A DNA stretch of 64,000 nucleotides. Origin: Prorocentrum cordatum. Lineage: Eukaryota; Sar; Dinophyceae; Prorocentrales; Prorocentraceae. A program made the position numbers and the translations under genes. Shown here one piece after another: positions 55,630 to 64,000 of the stretch; the first letter of the stretch is position 1, and each line of letters begins with the position of its first letter. Below the pieces are notes generated by a model, which ran no database searches, had not been told where the DNA came from, and worked only from the letters and a program-made list of their open reading frames with translations. The DNA is taken from assembly GCA_963575745.1 (NCBI GenBank), contig CAUYUJ010015719.1:135001-199000 (forward strand), in the 5' to 3' direction.

Positions 55630-56090
55630 GTGTAGGGGCCGCGCGTACTCGCGTGCCTGGGGCACTCGGGAGCATCATCGTCCGCTGTCTCTCCGCGCGC
55701 GCTCTGTACCTTGTCGTTCCCTCGTCGCCGCCGTCCTCCTTCTCCTCTTCTTCCTCCCCTTCCCTTTCCTTTCCCTCTCCTCCTCTGGCTTTTGGTTCCT
55801 CCTCCACCGGTTGTGAATTATCCTTTTTCCTTCCTCGGTCTTCCGCTCCCTTCTCGTCCTCCTTAATTTGTGTTCCCTCTCTCCCTCCCTCTGCGTTTTT
55901 CTCCTCGTCCTCTTCATTCCACTCCTCCCGTACTCTTACTGTTCCCACCCGCCCGTCATCCTCCTCCACCAGGGTATCTTCCTCCCTCAGCCCTGAATTC
56001 AAACCTGGTCGTCACTAAGAGTCCCCTCTTGCGCCTCCTGCTCCTCTCTAGCTCCTCTAGCTGCCGCAGCTGTTGCCCCCCTTATCACCA
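55630..56090. other. Pyrimidine-rich DNA, no recognised gene
   Basis: TCC/TTCC-rich; frames of about 135 codons on both strands are low complexity. Confidence 0.5.
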
Positions 56091-56094
56091 TAAT

Positions 56095-56103
56095 CATCAC
56101 CAC

Positions 56104-56135
<32 letters not shown>

Positions 56136-56139
56136 CTTG

Positions 56140-56171
<32 letters not shown>

Positions 56172-56252
56172 CCTCATCATCATCATCATCATCATCATCG
56201 TCGTCACCATCATCAGCAGCAGCATCATCATCGTCATCAGCATTATCCGTGT

Positions 56253-56284
<32 letters not shown>
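56095..56284. repeat. (CAT)n then (GA)n microsatellites
   Basis: CAT with TGATCATC interruptions to 56,240; GA run at 56,256-56,284 merging into the foldback terminus. Confidence 0.97.
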
Positions 56285-57850
56285 CGTAATCCACCGCTGC
56301 TTTACTGTGGAAAACTCCACCCTCTTCCTCTGGAGCCCGGGGGTCCCCGCCCCCCCAGAAAATACCGCCCCTGCTGGACCCCCCCCCCCCTTCCCCCCGG
56401 CAAAACCCCCCCCCCTCTCCTAACACCCCCCCTCCCCAGAAAACCGGGGGGGGGGTCACTACCTGTTCGACCCCCCCCGCCCCCCAGAAAACCAGAGAGG
56501 TCCAGCAAACAACTCTGGGTCCCTACCACTGTCCGCACCGCACCACATTCCCAACTGCTGTCCCCAGCACCACTGTCCTCACCACCACTGTCCCCACTAT
56601 TCCCACCACCACCACCGTCACCACTGTCCTCAACAGTGCCCCCACCACTGTCGCACTGTCCCCACTGTCCCCACCACTCTTCCTACCACGGTTCCACTCC
56701 CCACTTTCTCCACGGCCCCAACCACTGTCCCACTGTCCCCACTGTCCCACTGTCCCCACTGTCCCACTGTCCCCGCCGCTGTCCCACTGAGCTGTCCAAC
56801 TGTTCCCACCATTGTCCCCTCTGTCCCCACCACTGTCCTTACTGCACCTCTGTTCCACTATCCCACCGCAGTCCTCGCCACCGCCCTCACCACTGTCGCC
56901 ACCACCACTGTACCTTCCACTGCCCCACTGTTTCCACCACGTTCCCACTGTCCCCACACCACTGTCCCCACCACCCACCACCGTCCCCACCACTGTCCCA
57001 CTGTCCCCTTTGTTCCCGCTGTCCCCACCACTGTCCCTACTGTACCTCTGTCCCATTATCCCACCGCCGTCCTCGCCCTCGCCACCGCCCTCACCACTGT
57101 CGCCACCACCACTGTACCCTCCACTGTCCCACTGTTTCCACCACCTTCCCACTGTCCCCATGCCACTGTCCCCACCACCACCGTCCCCACCACTGTCCCA
57201 CTGTCCCCGCTGTTCCCACCAGTGCCCCCGCCAGTGTCTCACTGTCCCCACTCCCCCCGCCATTGTCCCACCACAATCCCACTCTCCCCACTTTCCCCAC
57301 GGTCCCCACCAGTCCAACTGTCCCCACTGTTCCCACCACTGTCCCACTGTCTCCGCCGCTGTCCCACTGTGCTGTCCCGCCGTCCCCACTGCCCCCATCA
57401 CTGTCCCACTGTCCCCGATGTCCCCACCACTTTCCCCACTGTCCCACCACTGTCCGCACCGCCGCCTTCACCCCTGTCCCCACCACTACCGCCCCCACCA
57501 CTGTCCCACTGTCCCCACCACTGTCCCGCTGTCCCCTCACCAATGTCCCCACTACAACCGTCCCCACCACTGTCCGCACCACTGTCCCACTGTCCCCGCA
57601 CCACTGTCCCCGCCACCACCGTTCCCACCACTGTCCCAACATCCCCATTATTCTCCAACTGTCCCGAGGAGCGGGCGTCGTTTGCCGGCGGCGAGGGGGG
57701 GGGGGGGTTCGAACCGGTAGTGATCTCCCCCGGTTTGCGAGGAGGGGGGGGGGGGTTCGAACCGGTAGTGACCCCCCCCACCAAATTTTCGAGGGGGGGG
57801 GAGGGGTTCGAACCGGATGTGACCCCCCCCTTTACCGGGAAAAACATTTA
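56281..57850 (+). mobile_element. Large foldback element, copy 2 (~1.57 kb)
   Basis: AGAGCGTAATCCACCGCTGC begins the left end, followed by GGAAAACTCC, a CCCGGGGGTCCCCGCC segment and C-runs as in copy 1. Then comes the CCACCACTGTCCCCACTGT minisatellite (about 1.1 kb), then right-arm modules GGTTCGAACCGGTAGTGA three times. The right terminus CACGCTCTTTCC of copy 1 is not found, so the 3' end is truncated or diverged near 57,850. Confidence 0.75.
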
Positions 57851-58215
57851 AGAACCCCCCCCCCCCCCTTCCGGCGAAGCGATAACCCTGCGCACCCTGG
57901 CAGCGTTATCCTGGCACTGGGAGGGGGGCGGATCCTACGGGCCCCGCGGGTCTCGCAGGGGGGGGGTTCTTAATCGCTTCTCACGGTCAGCACACACACA
58001 CACACTTTTCCCTCGGCGGCGAAGTGAGCTCACTGTCGCGAAATGATGCGTGGGCGGGCGCATTGAATTGCCTTCCTGCGTTGAGGAGGCCCCAGGACGA
58101 AGCTCAGACGGCCAGCGCCGAAGCAGGTTCGTGGCTGTACAAGCGCGCGGGCGAAAGCCGGAAAAGGTGGGCGCGGGTGCAGAAGCGGGGTGAGCAGAGG
58201 TCCGGACAGCCAAGC
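57851..58215. other. Intervening DNA with an inverted TTAAGAACCCCCCC motif
   Basis: TTAAGAACCCCCCC at about 57,849 and its inverse GGGGGGGTTCTTAA at about 57,960 could pair. No gene. Confidence 0.5.
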
Positions 58216-58217
58216 AG

Positions 58218-58248
58218 ACACACACACACGCACACACGCACACACGCG

Positions 58249-58283
<35 letters not shown>

Positions 58284-58333
58284 AGGACGAGGACGAGGGC
58301 GAGGACGAGCACGAGGGCGAGGACGAGGGCGAG

Positions 58334-58380
<47 letters not shown>

Positions 58381-58383
58381 CGA

Positions 58384-58418
<35 letters not shown>

Positions 58419-58440
58419 GCGAGGGCGACGGCGACGGCGC
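58218..58440. repeat. (CA)n then (GAC/GGCGAC)n
   Basis: ACACAC to 58,280, GAGGACGAGGGC units, pure GAC at about 58,335-58,378, then GGCGAC to 58,437. It lies 70 bp upstream of the next gene. Confidence 0.97.
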
Positions 58441-58513
58441 AGCACTCTCGGCTCAGTCTTGCTTCAGGCTTCGACTCTCAGCCGACGGCTTCTCTCGACC
58501 TTCAGGCCCAGCC

Positions 58514-59189
58514 ATGCAGGCCACGTCAGTCGCGGTCGCGGTGGCGGTGGCGCTCGCGGCGTCGACCGTGGCGGTTCAGCCACAGGTCGATGTCGTCTTT
58601 TCCTCCTTCCTTCCTTCTCCGTCGTCTTCTCCTCCTCCTACATCAGACATCCTCCCTAGCTCAGGTCAGCGAGTTCCTCTTCCCCGTCACGCGTATCCTG
58701 CTCCACGGGTCCCTCATCCACAAGGTCAGGCAGCTCTTCAGCGCCGTCGACAGCATGTGGTACATCGGCGACAACATCAGCCTGAGGTGCAGCTTCATAG
58801 AGCGTCGCCTCATGTGCCTGGAGTTCAGCCCATGGGAAACTCAGCGTCAGATCGCGGCAGCGATCCAGGAGTGGGACATGAATCAGGATCCGCTTTACGG
58901 AGCCCGGCAAGCATTTCAGCATCTCGGTCGCTACTCCAGGAACTTCCTGCAGCGCACGCTTCAGGCGCCGTCCGCCCTCCAGTTGTCCACCAGCGCGAAC
59001 AAAGCGATTCAGGAGTCAGGCGAGGACGCCGCAGGCCCGAAAATCACAGCGCTGACGCAGGGGCTCAGGCAGCACTGGGCCGTTCAGTTCCACGGCCAGG
59101 GCGACGGGCACGAGCCTACAGCGACAGTCGCCTCCCACATCGGTCAGCTGACTCAGCACGAGCTCGTCGACTTTTACGGCTTTCACTAG
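58514..59189 (+). CDS. Two-exon gene for a predicted secreted 198-aa protein
   Basis: Exon 1 (58,514-58,585) encodes 24 residues, MQATSVAVAVAVALAAS and so on, a textbook signal peptide. Exon 2 (58,665-59,189) continues in phase 0 with VSEFLFPVTRILLHGSLIHK and ends DFYGFH. Exon 2 has the amino-acid mix of a real globular protein (WYIGDNISLRCSFIERRL, DPLYGARQAFQHLGRYSRNF), unlike the repeat frames nearby. Two cysteines are in exon 2. The ATG was chosen because it begins the signal peptide and follows CGACCTTCAG, a possible (trans-)splice acceptor 8 nt upstream. The family is not recognised; the product could enter the ER or, with a transit peptide, a complex plastid. Confidence 0.65.
58586..58664 (+). 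other. 79-nt GT-AG intron with repeated ends
   Basis: Donor CACAG|GTCGATG, pyrimidine tract TTTTCCTCCTTCCTTCC, acceptor CCCTAGCTCAG|GTCAGCG. CAGGTC straddles both splice sites, as after insertion of an intron-making element with a short target duplication. Retaining it would change the frame; removing it joins a signal peptide to a protein-like frame. Confidence 0.65.
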
Positions 59190-59363
59190 TCGTCAGGACG
59201 TGAGCCTCACGAGTGAGGAGCAGGGAACCGCTGGGACTCAGGAGTTAGGGAGCCCTCAGTAGGGAGCCCTCTCTTCACCTCTCCTCTCTTCCTCCCTACA
59301 CTCTCCTCTCTTCCTCTCTCCTCTCTTCCTCCCTACGCTTTCCTCCTCTCTTCCTCTTTACGC

Positions 59364-60415
59364 TCCCTCTTTAGTTTTCCGCAGCTTTCCTCAGCTTTTC
59401 CTTAGTTGTCCTCAGCTTTTCCTTAGTTGTCTTCAGCTTTTCCTTCGTTGTCTTAGCTTCCCTCAGCTTTGCTTCAGCTTTTCATCATATTGGCCTTATC
59501 GTTTCCTCAGCTTTTCCTCAGCGTTTCCTTAGCTGTTCCGCAGGTTTTCTGTAGGTTGTCTTATATTTTCCTTAGGTTGTCTCAGTTTTCCCTTAGTTTG
59601 CCTTAGCTTTTCCTTACGTTTAAAATGTTTCTTCAGCGTTCTTAAGTTTTCTCAGCTGTTCGTCAGTTGTTTAGCTTTTCTTAAGTTTTCTCAGCTTTTC
59701 GCCACTTGTTTTAGCTTGTCTTTAGAACTTTCAGCTTCTCCTTAGGTTTCTTCAGCTTTTCCTTAGTTTTCATCAGTTTCTCCAGAAACTTAAATCAATT
59801 TCCTGTAACTCTCCGCGGTGTCCATAGCTTTTCTATAGTTTTCCGTAGCTTTCCTTAGCTTCTCTTCAGCTTTTTGATTTTTTCCTTAGCTTTGCATCAG
59901 CTTTCCTCAGCTCTTCCTCCGCTTTTCCTTTGGTTTTCTATAGCTTGTCCTTAGGTTTTTATGTGTGCCTCAAGTTTCCTCGGTTTTTCATTACTCTTTA
60001 AGCTTTTTTTAGTTTTCGTAGCTTTTCGCAGCTTTTTCGTTAGTTGTTCAGCCTTCCCTTTGCTCTTTCAGCTTTCCCTTAGTTTTCTTCAGCTTTTCCT
60101 TAGTTTCCCCCAGCTCTTTCGACAACTCCTCCTTATTTCTCTTCAGCTGTTCCTTAGTTTTCCTAGCTTTTCTTTAGTTTTCCACAGGTTTCCTTGGCTT
60201 TTCCTCAGCTTCTCCTCAGATCTTCCTTAGCTTTTCCTCAGCTTTTCTTTGGCTTTTCCTCAGCTTTTTCGCAGCTTGTCCTAAGGTTGTCCTCGGCTTT
60301 TCTTTAGGTTTTCTCAGCTTTCCTTTAGTTTTCTTCATTGATGCTTACTTTTTAATCGTTTTGTCGTATTCCTAGCTTTTCAGCTTTTTCTTAGTTGTTC
60401 CATTGGTTTTTCTTG
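59364..60415 (+). repeat. TTTTCCTYAGY array, block 1
   Basis: About 1 kb of degenerate 10-11 bp units such as CTCAGCTTTTC and CTTAGTTTTC. Each unit combines a T-tract with YAG, resembling a 3' splice acceptor. It starts about 175 bp after the stop of the secreted-protein gene. Confidence 0.9.
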
Positions 60416-61015
60416 GCTCTCTCAGCCTCCTCCATCGCATCCCTCCTCCTCATCATCATCCTCCTTCCTTCTTCTCCTCTCTCTCTTTCTCTCCCTCCCT
60501 CCCTCCCCCTCTCTCTCTCTCTGTCCCTCTCCCTCTCCCTCTCCCTCTCTCTTTCCTTCTCCCCGCCTTCAGTTCCAGCGCGGTTCCAGATTTTTCAGAG
60601 GGGCTCTCAGTGCTCGCGTTTTGATCGAGACTGTCGTCCTTCTCAGTGCTCTCAGTGCTCGCATTTTAACCACCTTCTCAGCTATGTCAGCGACCGAGGC
60701 ACCCGGAGATCAGGCGCCGAGCGCAGGCGCCGCCAAGAAATGTCTGAGGTTGCTTCTTTCTTTCAGTCAGTCCGATTCAGTTGTCTCACATTCAATGGCG
60801 CTGCCGCGCGACTCCGCCACCGCGCTCGGGCGGGCGACCGGGGGGAGGGGCTGGGGCGTCCCATTGTTGCTTGGACGCAACAAGGGGGGGCCCTAATTAT
60901 TGTTTCGCAAGGAGCGAAAGAATCCGACACGCACCAAGGACATCTTTGCAAATTCTAACGCTTCGCGTGATCCCCACTGGCCCATCCAGAATCTACCCGA
61001 ATGAGGAGGGAAATC
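60416..61015. other. Insert between array blocks
   Basis: A CTCTCTCCCT-rich tract at 60,470-60,560 followed by unique sequence with a repeated CTCTCAGTGCTCGC.TTTT (60,606 and 60,646). Confidence 0.5.
60684..60896 (+). CDS. Weak 70-aa open frame
   Basis: Starts MSATEAPGDQAPSAGAAKKC directly after a CTTCTCAGCT acceptor-like site. No family recognised; the C-terminal half looks random. It may be a first exon or chance. Confidence 0.15.
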   Translation: MSATEAPGDQAPSAGAAKKCLRLLLSFSQSDSVVSHSMALPRDSATALGRATGGRGWGVPLLLGRNKGGP

Positions 61016-61017
61016 AA

Positions 61018-61425
61018 CTGTTCTCAGTTGTTCCATAGGTTTTCTCAGTTGTTCTCAGCTTTTTCATAAGTTCCCTTTCGGTTTTTCTTAGTTTTCCATC
61101 GGTTTTCTCCGGTTTCCATTCGTTTTCCGCCGCTTTTCATTATTAGTATATATATGTATTATCATCTTAGCTTTTCTTACATCTTCGATAGTTTTGTAGT
61201 TATTCCTTTGCTCTTTTACATTTTTCTGTAGTTTTCCTCAGTTTTTTTCTAGTTTTCCTCAGCTCTTCCTGCGCTTTTCCTGAGTTTCCCTCAGATGTTC
61301 GTTAATGTTCGCTGCTTTTCCTCAGCTTGTCCTCAGGATGTCCCTCAGCTTTTCCTCAGCTTCTCCTCAGTTGTTCCTTGCTTTTCTTTGTTTTTCTTCA
61401 GCTGTTGCTCTACTTTCCTTTGTTT
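61018..61425 (+). repeat. TTTTCCTYAGY array, block 2
   Basis: Same units as block 1, same orientation, with an AT-rich patch at 61,140-61,165. Confidence 0.85.
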
Positions 61426-61596
61426 TTCCCAACCCTCCTGCGTTGGGTACTCGTTTTGAATAGAGCACTGCGGTCTCCGTTATCCTCCTCCCGCCCCCCC
61501 CCTCTCTTCCCTCCTCCTCTCCTCTCTTGCTTGCCTTCTCCTCTTCTCTTCGCTCCTCCTCTTCTCTTCTCTTGCCTTTCACGTCATCCCTGGCGG

Positions 61597-62272
61597 GCTG
61601 CGATCTGCGGAACTGTCACCACTTTCGAGGGCTGCTGGTGGGTCCAGCGGAGTGAGGCACCACGGGGACTCAGATTAGACCTCGCCATCCCTGGGGGGGG
61701 GGCTGCGATCTGTGAAACTGTCGCCACTTTCGAGGGCTGCTGGTGGGTCCAGCGGAGTGAGGCACCACGGGGACTCAGATTAGACCTCGCCATCTCTGGG
61801 GGGGGCTGCGATCTGTGAAACTGTCGCCACTTTCGAGGGCTGCTGGTGGGTCCAGCGGAGTGAGGCACCACGGGGACTCAGATTAGACCTCGCCATCTCT
61901 GGGGGGCTGCGATCTGTGAAACTGTCGCCACTTTCGAGGGCTGCTGGTGGGTCCAGCGGAGTGAGGCACCACGGGGACTCAGATTAGACCTCGCCATCTC
62001 TGGGGGCTGCGATCTGTGAAACTGTCGCCACTTTCGAGGGTTGCTGGTGGGTCCAGCGGAGTGAGGCACCACGGGGACTCAGATTAGACCTCGCCATCCC
62101 TGTGTGAAACTGTCGCCACTTTCGAGGCTGCTGGTGGGTCCAGCGGAGTGAGGCACCACGGGGACTCAGATTAGACCTCGCCACCCCTGGGCGGCTGCGA
62201 TCTGTGAAACTGTCGCCACTTTCGAGGGCTGCTGGTGGGTGGCCAGCGGAGTGAGGCACCACGGGGACTCAG
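61597..62272. repeat. ~103-bp tandem repeat, 7 copies
   Basis: Each unit has GCTGCGATCTGTGAAACTGT, CGCCACTTTCGAGGGCTGCT, GGTGGGTCCAGCGGAGTGAG and ACTCAGATTAGACCTCGCCA. Units are nearly identical and differ mainly in a G-run of 3-10 nt at the junction. One copy lacks the first 15 bp. Confidence 0.95.
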
Positions 62273-62319
62273 ATTCTGACCACGAGCAATGCTCGCGTGC
62301 CCTTGCTCTGCGGTTCGTG

Positions 62320-62565
62320 CCACGTGGCGCTGCGACTCGAGCTGGCGGTCGTCCTTCGGGCCCGCAGAAACATCTGCTGAGCTCGATGAGCTAGGGGAAC
62401 TACAGGAAAGAAGTGCAGGAAACGGAGGCCGGTCATGCACTCGCCGATACCTCGTTGCTCTGTCATCGTCTTTGCTGTTGCATGATCCTTATCTGGCCTG
62501 CCGGCGCCGCGGCTCGAGCTGGCGGTCGCCCTTCGGGCCCGCGGGAACATCTTCTGAGACAAGTG
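62320..62565. repeat. ~180-bp-spaced duplication GCGACTCGAGCTGGCGGTCG
   Basis: CTCGAGCTGGCGGTCG.CCTT, CGGGCCCGC.G.AACATCT at about 62,335 and 62,513. Confidence 0.8.
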
Positions 62566-62615
62566 GACGCCGCCGCCTTACTTGCAGGCAGCGCATTGCA
62601 TTCGCGGACAGCAGC

Positions 62616-62828
62616 ATGGCAGACCGCAGTGAGATCCTCAGTCGCGTGGTGTTGCCAAGCCTGGTGGAGACGCGCGTGATCGACCTGAAGTCCCAATCGC
62701 GCGTGCACTGTACCTGCGTGGCGTTCAGGCACGCGCGTGATGCTGCTCGCTCCGCGTTCAACCAGTACGTCGCCAGTGCAACTTTGGACGATGGACAACC
62801 GATTGATGATACGCGACCCCGGCCTTGA
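62616..62828 (+). CDS. Short 70-aa frame, possibly F-box-like
   Basis: MADRSEILSRVVLPSLVETR, then VIDLKSQSRVHCTCVAFRHA: the spacing of Leu, Val-Cys and Phe-Arg recalls the end of an F-box (L..L..VCR.FR), but the match is weak. Another phase just downstream (62,800-63,000) reads DLAARLRAFSSRAEMCGKEA, also protein-like, so an intron or frameshift may split one gene. Confidence 0.25.
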   Translation: MADRSEILSRVVLPSLVETRVIDLKSQSRVHCTCVAFRHARDAARSAFNQYVASATLDDGQPIDDTRPRP

Positions 62829-63030
62829 GTTTCTTTCCCGCGGGCCGCCCGCAGACCTGGCGGCGCGCCTGCGAGCGTTCAGCTCCCGCGCTGAAATGTG
62901 CGGGAAGGAGGCGGAGAAGCTAGCGGGCGAGCTACGCCTCGCTCGTTCCTTGCACTCTAAACAAGTTTTATCATGTGGAACTCTGCGACGACATGGCGCA
63001 GGCAGCGCTGCGGGTTTAGCTCGCACTTGA

Positions 63031-63370
63031 AAAACGCGGCAGTCTTCTGTCTCCTCCCGCCACTTTCATCGTCGCCCTATTCCCCGCCTCACCTTCTCCA
63101 TGCATGCTGCTGCTTCCGCGATGGCCTTTCGCCCCCCCCCGCCCTCCATTCCATCCCTCTCCTACCCCTCGTTCCCGTGCCCGTTCTTCTTCGATCCTGG
63201 GGCCTCAAGCCTCGTTCTTTCGATCGTCGTCCTGTGAATCGTGCAGCGCATGCGCATCCCATGTAGCTTGCACAGCAAATCGCCGCGTCTACACTGTCGC
63301 TGTTCCTGCTAATGTTAGCATGCTCCTCTTGCCATTTGATGCGCGTGGGTTGGGTACGTCGCAGGGTAAT
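63031..63370. other. Unique DNA, no recognised gene
   Basis: No gene or strong repeat seen. Confidence 0.5.
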
Positions 63371-63373
63371 TCT

Positions 63374-63765
63374 ATTTAGTTTTCCTCAGCTTTCCTTACC
63401 TAGCTCAGATTTCCTCAGAGTTTCCTCAGCTGTTCCTCGGATTTTCATCGGGTTTCTTCCGTTTTCTATTTAGTGTTCCACGGATTTTCCTCCGATGTCC
63501 TCAGCTTTTCCTCAGCTGTTCCTTAGCTTTTCCTTAGCTTTTCTTAAGCTGTCCTAAGTATTTCCACAGCTTTTCTTCAGCTGTTCCTTACCTTTTCTTA
63601 GCTTTTCCTCAGCGTTTCCCTAGGTTTCCTTCAGCTTTTCTTTAGTTGTCCTCAGCATTTCCTTATTTTCTAACAGCATTTCCTTAGCTCTTCCTTAGGT
63701 GTGTTTAGGTTTCTGTTACTCCTCCAGCTTTACTTTCCTCATAGTTTTACCTTCAGCCCCCCCCC
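63374..63765 (+). repeat. TTTTCCTYAGY array, block 3
   Basis: Same units as blocks 1 and 2, ending at a C15-like run and T-run at about 63,757-63,787. Confidence 0.88.
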
Positions 63766-63787
63766 CCCCCCCCAGCTTTTTTTTTTT

Positions 63788-64000
63788 GTTGTTCCGGATG
63801 TCGGGTGCTAAGGTAACGCCTCGGTGCTGGGCGGGGGGGATACCCTGGGATGGACCACCCCATGCGACGGCCGAAAAAATCAATTTCTCAAAGGGGTTTG
63901 CAATAGAAATCGCATCGACAGAAATGAATCAGAAAACGGAGAAGGAGGAGGGCGAGGAGGAGGAGGAGGAGAAGGAGGAGAACGAGGAAACGCCCAACGA
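63788..64000. other. Window end, no recognised gene
   Basis: Mixed sequence passing into a GGA tract at 63,943-63,980. Confidence 0.5.

Noticed and set aside
60684-60740. An 18-nt intron after a short first exon at 60,684
   Set aside because: The implied intron is too short for spliceosomal removal, and the downstream frame is not protein-like.

Overview
The window looks like nuclear DNA from a repeat-rich, GC-rich protist, most likely a dinoflagellate. Four things support this: an intron-free multi-domain annexin gene with a decayed copy of the dinoflagellate spliced leader 72 nt before its ATG; three pieces of non-LTR retrotransposon ORFs of the type common in dinoflagellates; a short GT-AG intron whose two ends carry the same hexamer; and almost no coding DNA among dense micro-, mini- and macrosatellites. 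Nothing is prokaryotic: no operons, no Shine-Dalgarno context, no CRISPR, no tRNA or rRNA recognised. The dinoflagellate call is an inference, because no marker gene is present.

Layout. 0.2-2.9 kb (minus): eight-repeat annexin with an N-myristoylation start. 3-7 kb: short duplications, a foldback palindrome, the first CCCAAGA array and a possible signal-peptide exon. 7.3-7.7 kb (minus): RNase H fragment of a retrotransposon, followed by CAT/CCT microsatellites. 10.2-16.0 kb: a 325-bp duplication, then a 1,658-bp higher-order satellite in about three copies. 16-20.7 kb: Ala-codon-like GGCGCC repeat and GAC/GGA/GGT tracts. 20.2-24.5 kb: two MITE copies around a degenerate host repeat and a long 21-bp minisatellite. 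24.8-34 kb: second CCCAAGA array, microsatellites and several inverted-repeat elements. 34.4-35.0 kb (minus) and 41.1-41.9 kb (plus): reverse-transcriptase C-terminal fragments. 37-49 kb: further CCCAAGA arrays, a 150-bp minisatellite, GAT and GATCGAT arrays, a third MITE, 58-bp and TTCGAA-rich tandem repeats, and one peroxiredoxin exon (minus). 49.8-57.9 kb: two copies of a large foldback element, one with target-site duplication and a paralogous empty site, plus two more MITEs. 58.5-59.2 kb (plus): a two-exon gene for a predicted secreted 198-aa protein. 59.3-63.8 kb: an array of TTTTCCTYAG-like units interrupted by a 103-bp tandem repeat and weak small ORFs.

The genes do not form a pathway. 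The coherent story is mobile and structural: several small inverted-repeat families, one with convincing 8-bp target-site duplications, have inserted into older tandem repeats, and the annexin gene itself looks like reverse-transcribed mRNA. Most long open frames in the window are by-products of stop-poor repeats.
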